In this document: in pieces, positions 1-10,800 of the stretch
Position numbering within the stretch: the first letter of the stretch is position 1
How the letters are laid out: each line of letters opens with the position of its first letter
Source of the DNA: Sabellastarte sp. h YS-2021
Lineage: Eukaryota > Annelida > Polychaeta > Sabellida > Sabellidae
Length of the DNA: 64,000 nucleotides
Direction: 5' to 3'
Assembly: GCA_964017235.1 (NCBI GenBank)
Contig: OZ024935.1
Location: 29,801,596 to 29,865,595 of the forward strand
The notes under the pieces: generated by a model
The model's database searches: none
Seen by the model: only the letters and a program-made list of their open reading frames with translations
Told to the model about the DNA's origin: nothing
Translations under genes and position numbers: made by a program

Positions 1-365
1 TTCTTTCCCAAAGGCCAAAGTTGGGGTTTTAGATCCTGTTCAAGATCCGACAATAAATTCCTTTCACGAGAGTAAATTTGACAGGCATTACTTTCATTTT
101 GACCTTTATCAAAGTCACGGGATCAAAAACATTTTTGTATTTCATTTTCACCAGATTTTCTATAAAAAGGCAGAGTAGACTAAAGAAACTTGACAAGTGG
201 TTTCATCACATAAAAATCTAGCAAAAGCTGATTTTCATATCAACCGGACCATAGTTGACAGTTTAAGGACCGATTTATTACTATTTAGTAGAAATACATG
301 CTGAAATTGACCCATTCTTGCAAATCTTTTGTATATCTTTTCCCATTAAGGACTTGATTTATTTA
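1..365. other. Non-coding, nothing recognised
   Basis: AT-rich sequence with no ORF, repeat or RNA gene that I can recognise. It lies downstream of the polycystin-1-like gene. Confidence 0.5.
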
Positions 366-597
366 TTTGGGGTTTTTATGTCGCTTTCAACACTGTACAG
401 GTTATATCACGACGGGTGGTTGGAAGGGCAGAGGAAACTAGTACATACAGTTCGTTAGGGTTCTGTACTGTAAACTGCCGACCAACGGCAAGCAACTACC
501 AGCTTTCCCACTTGAGACCGTGCGGGGATCGAACCCCGGCTTCAGAGGTGGGAGGCGAGAGTGTTGCCACTCTGCCACCGTGGCCCCCATTGAGGAC
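366..597 (-). repeat. SINE family A, near full length (tRNA-derived)
   Basis: Read on the minus strand it starts GGGGCCACGGTGGCAGAGTG, carries a pol III B-box-like GGGGTTCGATCCCC, and ends in an AACCCCAAATAAATAAAT tail. Other copies or fragments lie at 2,763, 10,188, 30,333 and 44,786, with the same central text (AACTGTACTGTAAACTGCCG-like). A tRNA-head SINE with an AAATAAAT tail is typical of mollusc genomes. Confidence 0.85.
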
Positions 598-1433
598 TTG
601 ACACAGGTTCTTGAAAATTGGACTTACAGCCTGAAAATAGGAATCCTGATGTTAAGATCAGCCAAATAAGGTGTATTTAGCATGCTGTATGCCGAGAGAA
701 GGGATGTGTTAAATGCCTCCTTTTTGGATTTAGAGCCAATAATGTACTGGAAGGTAACAAAAACCATGGCCCAGGATTCCAAAAAAATTATTCTCATGAA
801 CAAGATATTAATTTTCTGATTAGAATATACAAAGCGGCAGTATATTGGCATTATTGCTGATTTTTGTGCTTTATAATAGAACCTCTGTATTATTGCTAAA
901 GTTTACATCCTCATTTTTCCGTCATGTTTTAAGAAATTTCCCTTTTATGTATACAAGTCTTCAAGCCATTTTTACCAGTATTGACTTCTTTACTGTTTGA
1001 TGCTTCACTTTACCCAGCATCACTTATTTTTTGTCTAGTTAATCTGGTAATTGATTACAAGTTTCTATTTGCACCAGTACCTATACAATAGCAAGCATAT
1101 AGCCAAAACTTAAAGAGACCATAGCTTTTTTTTATTTGACTGATTTTTAAAAAATATTTCATCCGGCTTATTGGAGACTGGTATCTAACTTCCTAAAAAC
1201 GTTATGTTGCCAATATTTATGGCCTAATTAAAGGACATAAAACTCTTTAATCTATTATCCCCATTTTGCGTGAAACATTAATCAAAATTAGATATTTGAT
1301 AAAATGGAAACCAATTCAAGACCAAGTTTAAAACATTTCATACAAATCATAATTTTATTACTTTGTTCATTTGTCAAAGCTAGGAATATTTATGGTATAG
1401 TATTGTAAAAATTTATGATATTGGCACATTATG
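598..1433. other. AT-rich non-coding stretch
   Basis: No supported gene or repeat. Short ORFs here have no recognisable motif. Confidence 0.5.
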
Positions 1434-1589
1434 AAATGTAATAAAGAATCTTTTGTCAAGGCCAGGGTTATTTATTTATGGTACAGCATTGTACAAATGC
1501 CAGAAAAAGAGGTCCTGAGTTGAACTCCCGGCAGGACTGGTATCGTTTTCTATTCGCTAGGTGGCTAACACAGCAGGAGAAATATCCTT

Positions 1590-1815
1590 GCTGAGCCCTT
1601 TCTTGAAAGAAACAGAAACCAACTCCTTATGTTGTCAAAGATCCTGGGTTTTGCCAAGATAGTATCGAAGCACTCTGACTGTGCAGAGACAGCAGTCTTC
1701 CTTGAGGGATTTGTCCAAAGATGGTCTTAGAGCCGGAATACCTACAGGAGCAACACTACCAGGACCACCCCTAGCCAGTCGATTCTTGGACAAGAAGGAA
1801 GAATAAGGATACAGA
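1590..1815 (-). pseudogene. DIRS tyrosine recombinase fragment
   Basis: The minus strand reads FLSKNRLARGGPGSVAPVGI, then PALRPSLDKSLKEDCCLC and VRVLRYYLGKTQDL, followed by a VSVSFKKG block. This parallels the recombinase of the 26-31.8 kb element (FIAKNQVAREGSQSVSPVTI ... FKEDRTLCPVRALR). Only the middle of the domain remains; catalytic His/Arg/Tyr are absent and a stop interrupts it. Confidence 0.75.
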
Positions 1816-2149
1816 GATGCATCGGACTAGTCCGCTTGGTGCCGCATATTCTTATTGAGTCAGGCATGCATTTCACTCCTACACACTTACCTGAGCCCAA
1901 GGCTAGCAGGAAGTTATAAAGGTAAGGTGTTTTAGTGAGACCTTCTTTAGGGGTTCAAAGGGGGTTTAATGAGTTGGTGAAAGACGAGGGAGAGATTCCA
2001 TGCAGGAATACCCCCTACGACCCTTGGGCCTGTCCCTATGGAAACTGTCCAAAATGCAACTAGAGGATCGCTCGCAAAAAAAAAAGATCCCGAAAAGGAT
2101 ATAAAGGTGAGTGCTAAAGTATTAAGAAAATGCTTCGTTTCTAGCCTTA

Positions 2150-2465
2150 TACTGTTGTGGCAACCAAAGTCAGCACAGTCTGCTCTATCTAGCACGGTTT
2201 TCAAGATATAAGCATTTTTGTGTTTTGCAAAAAATAAAAAAATTAAAAATGTCCGCTATATTTGGAGAGACAAAAATATTTTGAAAATTGGCATGGCTAC
2301 TCTGCAGAAATACCCAGCAGGTCCAAAATTTTGTTGAGTTCGCTCCATATAGCACGGTTTTCGAGATATAAGCATTTTTGTGTTTTGCAAAAACTTTGAA
2401 AATTCAAAATGGCCACCATTTTGGGGGAGACAAAATTTTTTGTCAAGACCACTGCCGCGGTGTGT
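2150..2465. repeat. Two diverged monomers of the ~169-bp satellite
   Basis: Two units carry CACGGTTTTCGAGATATAAGC, TGTGTTTTGCAAAAA and AAAATGGCCACCATTTT-type words, the same order of motifs as the 48.7-50.8 kb array but much more diverged. Confidence 0.7.
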
Positions 2466-2534
2466 ATCTCCCGCCGAGCATTAAAGCAGAAGAAATAGCT
2501 TTTCCGAGATATTCACAATTTTTCATTTTCGTGT

Positions 2535-2762
2535 GTGAAAGCTCTTCCAAAAGTAGGTGAATGAGTTATTTGAGAAAAATTGGCTATCTGCAATACTATT
2601 AAGAGATAATTCACATTTACTCATTTTGAGTAGGTGAATAATTATCTATGGGTCTGAAACTTCACCAAGTGAAAGCTCTCCCAAAAGTAGGTGAATGAGT
2701 TATTTGAGAAAAATTGGCTATCTGCAATACTTTTAGAGATAATTCGCATTTACTCATTTTGT
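2535..2762. repeat. Two ~138-bp tandem units (AAAAGTAGGTGAATGAGTTA type)
   Basis: The block GTGAAAGCTCTTCCAAAAGT through ATTTACTCATTTT occurs twice in tandem. The phrase AAAAGTAGGTGAAT also recurs in the 38.8-41.1 kb array, so the two are related. Confidence 0.75.
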
Positions 2763-2860
2763 TTGTTTATTTATTTGGGGTTTTACGTCGCTTTCAACAC
2801 TGTACAGGTCATATCACGACGGGTAGTTGGAAGGGCAGAGGAAACCAGTACAGTAAGGTG
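2763..2860 (-). repeat. SINE family A, truncated tail copy
   Basis: TTTATTTATTTGGGGTTTTA and CATATCACGACGGGTAGTTG match the tail half of the SINE at 366-597; the tRNA head is missing. Confidence 0.8.
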
Positions 2861-2929
2861 AAACAGTATTAAGGACAGCACTGTCCAGTGGATCCACTAG
2901 TTCAGTATCTTTACTATTCTCCGCCTTCT

Positions 2930-3136
2930 TTTCCTTCTGATATTTTATATTTTGGGATGCCCAACTTCAAAATTGTTCTGGGGTTAAAGCAACACAGAAT
3001 TTACATGGCTGTTACCTAGCACACACAGGTTCGACCCCAGCACTTTCTCACAACATCCGGCACACCAGTGGTGCTGATCAAAAGATACCATAATGTGGCC
3101 ATAAATTCCCCTCTTCTGCCCGGAAGTAGAAGCCAT
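2930..3136 (-). pseudogene. DIRS Gag N-terminal fragment
   Basis: The frame opens MASTSGQKRGIYGH and continues FDQHHWCAGCCEKVLGSNLC, colinear with MASPGQRRGNCGHK ... ERCVRCRDEKLGSDPC at 16,072. The His/Cys spacing of the zinc-binding head is kept, then stop codons appear after about 50 residues. It is a decayed 5' end of a gag gene. Confidence 0.7.
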
Positions 3137-3475
3137 GATGATCTAGAAGACCATTCCAAAATATTGCACAAAAATAATCACTAAATTCAGTAAATATCCA
3201 CAAAAATCACAATATTTGTACACTGTGAAAATTATTTGCTTGATAGATACTCATGCCAAACAAAAAGATGACATCATGAGTGAGCCACCTGGTGAGTGGG
3301 GGAGGCGTTAGCCACCTAGTGAATAGAAGATGATACCAGTCCTGCCAGGAGTTCAACTCAGGATGTCTTTTACTGGCATTTGGCGTGGCAGGCTGGCACC
3401 GGGCATATGCTGTAGTCTGTTCGGTAAGATGTATTAATGCAATAAAGATCAAATGTAATAAAGAATCAAAAATTA

Positions 3476-4568
3476 TCTCTCTCAGAAACCTACGTGTCTG
3501 TCACCCATTGTGTACCAACACACCAATTCACTTTATACTGTAACATTTTCCCAGTATTTTCTGATAAATATTCTTAAATATATATAACATATACATGCAC
3601 ATTATGTTTACTTAAATATACAACCAATAAATAGGTATATATTAATACAATAATGGCAAAACATACTTCCTGGTAAATTCCCAGAATTCTATGTGGTTGC
3701 TCTGAGTGTTTGTTTTTGGTAAAAACATACCTGTGTGAGGATGATATGATAAGCTGACCTATCTTGAAGTGAATATAGAATGATAATGTTATTTGTATTT
3801 TAATGTTTAGGTGGTAGACTTTCTTTCAGACCTGGTGCATTAGAGTATTGCAGTATTTTAGCAATCCCAAAACAATGTTTGCCTGATTTCTACCCTGGCC
3901 TGCACAGTATATGTACATGTAGACGGGAACCAGCCACCTTTAACAATAAAGGGACTGGTATCGGCCAGGATGGCCTTGAATACATCATTGCCAGCTGTCA
4001 TTATCGGGATATCTCGATCATTATTTTAATTACTTATATGCTTTTTGTATGTATTTAAAACATTTATTATTGAAATTATAACATCAAATATTGTGAATTA
4101 AACTTTAAAATATTTTGGAATGACAATAATCTTTAGAAGCAAAACATGTTTTGGGTGATAATAGAAGATCGACAGTACTTAAAGTACTTAAAGCGTTGTA
4201 CCCAAGATGGTGGCCGATACCTGACCCTACATTGCAGAGTAGGGTCGGCGGAAACCAGACTAATGTACATGATGAAAACGTTAAATATTGGTGTCTTTTT
4301 ATTTTTTCTTTGTATTTAACTGGTAGAGTTTATTCTGGATAGCAAACTCTACAATGTTACAGTAGTCCTAAAACAGGTTCTGCAGAGATATTCCCTTTTT
4401 CAGTTGAGAGAATATCAGTTACTAGAGAGCGTGGACAGAACTTGTGCAGTTGGGATTGGGTAAAATAGCTTTAAGTCCTGTAGCAGAGGAGATATCATGC
4501 TATCATAAATATACAATAAACCATTCGACATGCCATTCCCTGTGTGGCCTATTTCAATGAAACGTTTA
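3476..4568. other. 3' flank of polycystin-1-like gene, AT-rich
   Basis: No coding feature. A short inverted pair (GACCCTAC ... GTAGGGTC) at about 4,224-4,248 resembles words near 57.6 kb and may be a small transposon end. Confidence 0.4.
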
Positions 4569-4837
4569 TTAATGTTGAAGCCTGTAGTTAGCTGTAGCAA
4601 TCAAGGTGATGTCATTCATCATATCTAGCTCTTCCTCTTCTAACATCTTTGCTTCATTTATGTCTTGAAAATAATCTTCACCAGTTTTCTTTAGCTTATT
4701 AACACTGTCAATATCCTGTGCATAGTGCTTTATAAAGTCATCCAAAAAGCTGCTAAGGACTGCAGTTGAAGGGTCAACTTCATTCATACTGTCAACCACC
4801 TTGCGCACCATGGATATTCTGTCATTTAGTTTGATGT
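4569..4837 (-). CDS. Polycystin-1-like terminal exon 22: cytoplasmic tail
   Basis: 269-bp exon, acceptor ttttag, in phase 1, ending CAT TAA. It encodes DIKLNDRISMVRKVVDSMNE, then an acidic run (AKMLEEEELDMMN) and ends NYRLQH. Heptad-like hydrophobic spacing suggests a short coiled coil, as in other polycystin tails. An AATAAA overlaps the stop codon (4,565-4,570). Confidence 0.85.
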
Positions 4838-7800
4838 CTAAAATAAAGCAAAATTAGTGATTAAATCAGGTCTTAAATGGGGAAGTGGTTAACAAGTTTG
4901 CAATCTGGACTCAGGCTGTTACCTGTATGCAACTACCACAGGTGACAATGCTGGGGGCTGATCCTATTATGACCCTGACAGCTGAACAGGACATAAAACT
5001 CTAAACTTTAGTAACTAAATTTGTTACTTTTCTATTTCATGTTTGTTAGTTGTATTTTGATGGTGATGCGAAGATTTGTTTTACAATATTACGATTGTAC
5101 GTGCATGTTTGTTGCAAATAGGTTTGTAAAAATTTGTTTTATTAGCTTTATTAGATGCTGCTAATTTGATACATATTATGTTTATATTTATTGTTCTAAA
5201 AAGGCAATTTTTCTGCAAGCTTAAAGCACAGAAACTAAACTTGGTGCAGCTTGTAATCATCCGTATGCGTTTAGGTAGAGTTCCATAAAGTTGACCACAC
5301 ACTGAGAACCCTCTGCCTCTATTAAAACAGTAGGAGGTATAACTAGTCTGAGGTGTCTACTGACATTAGATGATTGAATCAGTTCAATAAGGATACTACG
5401 TATTTAAGATTGAACTTCTGGTTTATGATTATTTTTGCACAATAAACGGCTACTATTTCAGCCCTTGTGAATTACAGCCCTGAATCATTGTTATTTTTAT
5501 AGTTTTTTTTTTAATATAATGTAGTTTTGGAATTTTTTAATTGAAATACCTCAAATATAGTATTTACGTAAACCTGACTCTTACTCCTACATATATTCAA
5601 GTCTTAATTCCTAGATGCATAGAGATCGTCTTTTCTTTCTTATTGTGGATGAATTTGAATACAATACATGGGGCAGAAGCACTGATGAAATAGTGTTATG
5701 ATAATTTATAATCAAACTTGCTGGCATTTGAGTGACAACTGTTGCAAAGTACTTGGTTGTACTGTTGGAAAATTAGTCATTTCTTTTTGCAGTGAAATTA
5801 CATTCATTAAACACTCATATCTAAGAATATATTGGAGTTACTGCTCCTTTTATCTTTTAAAAATTGGGTGTGTATTTAATATATGCAATTTCACTATGTA
5901 TTTGCTAAATATATTCAATAAAATCTTGCATACACAAGAATTAATGGGAAAAAGGTTTGGTTTGTCAAAACAAAAACAGAGCATCCCAATAACTTTAAAA
6001 GTCAAAAGTGAAAGAAAGGAAGTAGTATGTTGTTCAAAATTTCTTAATACAGATATAATTATCACAAAAGCACATTGGTAAAGTTATTGTTAAATATGAA
6101 ACAGCAAGGAACAGATATTGTAAAATGATGTATTTTTGATGTAATTTTCCCCCCGATATTTATCAATAGACCGTAACAACATCTAATCATAGGCAGACAC
6201 ATCTGTGTCGGTACGATTCCCAGAAGTGACAATTCGGGGACCTGTCCCCATATGACCCTGGCTGTTCAACAGGATGTATAACACCAACTTTGACTTTAGC
6301 CTATAACCTCCCAATTCATTCAAAAGCTCTAAAAGCAATAATGATAATAAAGGAGATAAAATGAAAAACATAAAATCTGGGTCAGCTGACTGCGTTTCTA
6401 GATTAACCCCCATCCCCCCACCAAGCTACATACAAAAAAACACAAAATCTGTGATTTTAGGACCTCAGTTTGACCCAGAGGGGCTGGGGGGTAAAGGTAA
6501 AATCTGACCAGCTTTCTAGACTCCCTGTATATGGATTCCTCCCAATACATTAGAAAGCTCTAAAAGCAATAATGAAGGAGATAAAAGAAAAAAAACGTGT
6601 GATTTTTATGACCCAGTTTGACCCATATGGGGGCCCGGGGTAAATCTGAAAGGCTTTCTAGACTCGCTGTATGATTTCCTATAACCTCCCAATACATTTA
6701 AATCCTCTAAAAGTATTAATAAAAGAGATGAAAGCCAAAAACTCAAAATTTGTGATTTTATGACCCCAGTTGGACCCACATGCGGGACCAAGGAATAAGT
6801 CTGAATGGTTTTTAGACTCTGCATACAGTTTCCTATTACCTCTCAATACATTTTATTGCTCTAAATGCAACAGATAAGGAGACAATGGGGGGGTTTCTGA
6901 TGAATTTAAGCTTTCCGATTACTACCTGGTATAAAAACACTCGGAAATCCCTCAATTATGGTCCAATCACTCCCAAAGTCTAATCAACTCGAGATTTTGA
7001 GTATTATTTATACTTAAAATAACAAATAAAATAATAGCTGAGTGGTGATGACCAACAGGTGTATCCAAAAAAAAGTTATTTTTGATCTTGTGCCTTGATA
7101 AAGGGTTAAAGGTCAATAATAAGCATGTGGAAAAGATTTTCCATACCTAAGGTATACAAGTGCCAAAAATGGTTAGAATCTGCCCACTAACAAGGGAATT
7201 ATTCAAGGGAAGCGATAATGCATCAGCATTGGGGGAAACTAAATATGAAAACAAATAAGGGCCCTTTTCAAGAGACACTTAATTAAGTACATGTAGATTC
7301 TTGTATTATCCTAAATTAATGAAAGGGATTTGTTAGAATATATTGAAGTTACTGCTCCTTTTATCTTTTAAAAATTGGTTGTGTATTTGCTAATATATTT
7401 GAGAAAATCTTGCATACATAGGAATTCAGTACATATGACAGAAGAAATTATTTGATAAAATATTTGAACAGCAGAGATTTTAATAGTAAAAGTTTTACTA
7501 TACATTCCAATCTGACTCATTATTGTAATCTTGCACATATCAATTGTCTTACCCAGTTCCTCTGATGAATCCTTGTCCATCTGATCCTTTTTCTCTTTCT
7601 GTGCACTGAATATTGTGCTCAGAATCTCCATACAATAGTCTATCACTTCATGGTCCTTCAGCATGGATTCTGGGTCTCCTTGAACTGCAGCCAAGAACTC
7701 ATTTAGAAGAGAAATGAAAAAGTTCATGATAATTAACATCATGACCAGAAGGTAGGCTATTAGAATAAATCCTCCGAATTCCCCTTTGGCTGAAGTCACA

Positions 7801-10800
7801 TGATAGAAGTCAAATTTCCCCAGGAAAGCCTCGGATAAGCTACACATTGTTGCTTGTATGGAGCTATATTGCTCTAAGGATGAGCCAAAAGTGTCATAGC
7901 ATAAAACACAAAAAGCTATGAAAAATATCCAAAAGGCAATAGTCATTGACAGAAGATCCTCACTAGATTTCTTGATGGTCAGGGCCATTACAGATATGGT
8001 TCTGTTATATCTGAGGATACTCAGAAGTCGTAATATCATCAAAAATGCCACAATGGACATGAGGTTGAAGAAGATGGTATTGGATAAACTCAATAGCTGG
8101 AAATTGATAGATTTTCCTGCAAAAGAATACAGTTGTGCATTGGAAAAAATATACATATTTTTAATATATTTAACCATAATGAGCACATAATTTATTGTAC
8201 ATCTTAATTTTTTTATATCTAGTAACTTAATATATATTAAGGCAATAGTTATCATAAATTACACAAATATCATACTTCATGAAGAAATGTCAGTGGAGAT
8301 TGTAACTGTTAAACTCAGTCATCAGTTTAGTGAAGACTGAGGTCCAAGTATATGAAACCCAAATGTCATGCATCTAGAGGTCATAGCCAAAAGTCAGAGG
8401 TAAATGTACATAATTGATGATAAAATAAAAATTTCATAAAAATAGAAGGTTTTAAAAATTGAACAAAGCAAACATAAAAGCTGTAGGGAAAGTGAGAAGG
8501 TCAGTGGGATGATGGATACAGTCTAGGATGAATTTTGTATTTAAGTCATGCTATTCGTATCTATAATTAACTTTAGTACTTTAGTCAGGGAATATACATA
8601 ATGGTAACAAGCCTGTTTATTGTAATTGGTGAAAAAAGGTTACTGCAATAAACACCTGTCACAACAAAATATATATTCACAGTGCTTATTGTAAACATAC
8701 AATTTTCACTATTATTATGATTTTCTGCAAATTGAGACATTGGTATGCAACACATTTGCTGTCCAATGAATTGATACATAAAAGTAGGAAATGATTACAT
8801 TAAGCTTCACTAAACACTGTATTAATACAATTAATAAAATAAAGGAGGCAAGTGAATCCCCAAAGAATAAATACCAAATATATAATGATGTTAAAAAGTA
8901 GTCTGACACAGTAACATACCTTTATGATTCATCATTTCTTCTACTGAAGCAGATGTTAGGAATGATCTCCATATATACATACCAAAGGCCATATAAAACA
9001 AGGTTAGACAGGTGAGTGTGAGGAATACCCAGAAGGATGTACAGGATGTCTTTCCTTTAACTATATTGATTATTTGTTTGACTGTTAAAACAAATGTGAA
9101 TATTGTCAAACATATCTCTGTCAGGAGGTTTATGAGTCCCCCTGGTCCTGAATATCTGTATAAATTAATAGAGTCTATTGTAAGCCGATGAAATACACCT
9201 CCTGAAGGTAACGTTTCCAGGCTCAGTATAAACATGTTAAACAAGTTACTATTTGCATTCCAGATGTTAAATTCCACAAATACAACTCTTGTGTGTTCAT
9301 CAATCCAATTTGATTTTTCCAAGATCTCAACAATCTCCATGGCATCACCTTGATCTTTCCCAAGATTGGCTGTATAGCCGCCAGATGGATACCAGTGGAA
9401 CTTACACCAGAGGTGCACACCTTTCATCTCTTCTGCTGTTTGATATAAAAAGGCATTACTGATTCTGCTAGTGTCAGCAGTTTCTGTGGTGATATTTAGT
9501 TTCTGAAGTTTTTCTTTTGACTGGTGGCTCTCTGAGAACTGATAAGTACATCTGGATGTTATTGGTTGTGTGAAGCTAGGTATTGCACATCTTTCTGCAA
9601 AATAACATACAAAATTGAGCATCTTCGCATATTAAATGGCTCATAATATTGCAGGGTGGAGAAATTTTCAATTTTGTCTCATTTATTCCGGTTTAACGTC
9701 ACTTTCAGCATATTGTATAGGTTATATCGCAATATGTAGTCTTATGGAGTACCCTATTTATCTGTATAAATGCCCCAGGAGCGATGCATTTTTCAAAAGG
9801 GGGGGGGGGGGGGGGGCTACTATTACAGATAAAAAAATCAGCTCTCGAGTCCAGTGGCAATGGGCGATAATTGCGGGAGAGCTTACAATATTAGAAACCA
9901 ACCTTAAATCTGAAGAAATTATAAACTTTTATCTCGTTTTTACAGATTTTCATGCGTCTGTGATCAAAATTGCCATGTTTTGTTGTGATTTTCTTTATTT
10001 CTCGTAAGCAGTAATCAATTGGGGAAGTACTAAAACGCATCTTTTTTCAGAATCCCGGCATCGCAAGGCTGGTGGCTGTTGAGAGGGATGTAAAACTCCA
10101 AAATATGAACTTTCCAAAGGTTGAGAAGGGTGGGGGCGATTAATAGGAAGGGAGCATTTATACAGATAAATACGGTATATCTGTACATTATTTATTTATT
10201 TCATTTATTTATGTCATACCTAGTACTTTTGTGTCGGTGATAAAACAATGGGTAGTTAGAAAGGCAGAGGAAACCAAGGCATACATTTAATCAAGGCTCT
10301 GTATGAGTGAACTGTGGGCCAGTACTTACTAGTTGGTCAAGATTCTGCACTGTAAACTGCCAGGCATCATAAAACAAAGGAGTGTACACTACTTGGTCAT
10401 GAGACATAACACCAGAGCATAAATCATTCATTGCATGCCTGATCATCAGCAGTGCAGAATCTTCAACAACTAGCATGCACTACTTTTCCTTCAGTCACAT
10501 CTCCAGGTTATGATTTTACGTATGTCACATGGCAGAAAGAAAGGACCTACACATTTCTTTGAACTTTATTGTTATTCTGAAGAGGCTTATAAAAGCAAAC
10601 TTGGATCCTTCAATCCCTGAAAATAGCTGAAGTCATTTCAGGATAAGCCATCACGTATACCAAATGTAATGAGCTTACACTAAAGCCCACAAAGGCAAGA
10701 AATCTGGTAATCAATTCAGACTCTCTGAAATAATTTGAGTTTTGTTTCATTTGAAACCCCTTGTTAAGGTATTATGAAAATTTATATTAAAGTGATTAAT

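Larger units (their letters stand above)
1434..3475 (-). mobile_element. Broken DIRS-type element, filled with satellites and a SINE
   Basis: Two inverted segments (about 1,495-1,573 and 3,305-3,385) share some 60 bp at roughly 88% identity, centred on GATACCAGTCCTGCC. The right end, GGTAAGATGTATTAA, matches the end of the gag-only element near 16,351. Inside, on the minus strand, are a DIRS Gag N-terminus (3,136 downwards) and a tyrosine-recombinase fragment (1,800-1,590). The middle is replaced by satellite monomers and a SINE fragment. The same 17-bp word (AAATGTAATAAAGAATC) lies just outside both ends in direct orientation; its meaning is unclear because DIRS elements do not normally duplicate their target. 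Confidence 0.7.
5826..7430. repeat. ~100-bp direct repeats flanking a tandem-repeat block
   Basis: GTTACTGCTCCTTTTATCTT, AAAAATTGG and ATCTTGCATACA occur at 5,826-5,945 and again at 7,332-7,430 in the same orientation. The first copy holds an extra ~25-bp internal piece. The arrangement looks like a segmental duplication with later insertion between the copies. Confidence 0.6.

Noticed and set aside
480..560. Possible tRNA gene (GGTTCGATCCCC)
   Set aside because: Only the B-box-like head of a SINE; no full cloverleaf and the same text recurs at 30.5 kb.
5698..6081. 127-codon plus-strand ORF
   Set aside because: Low-complexity, antisense to the host intron, crosses a duplicated segment; no motif.
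7918..8190. Plus-strand ORF antisense to exon 21
   Set aside because: Shadow of the channel exon on the other strand.
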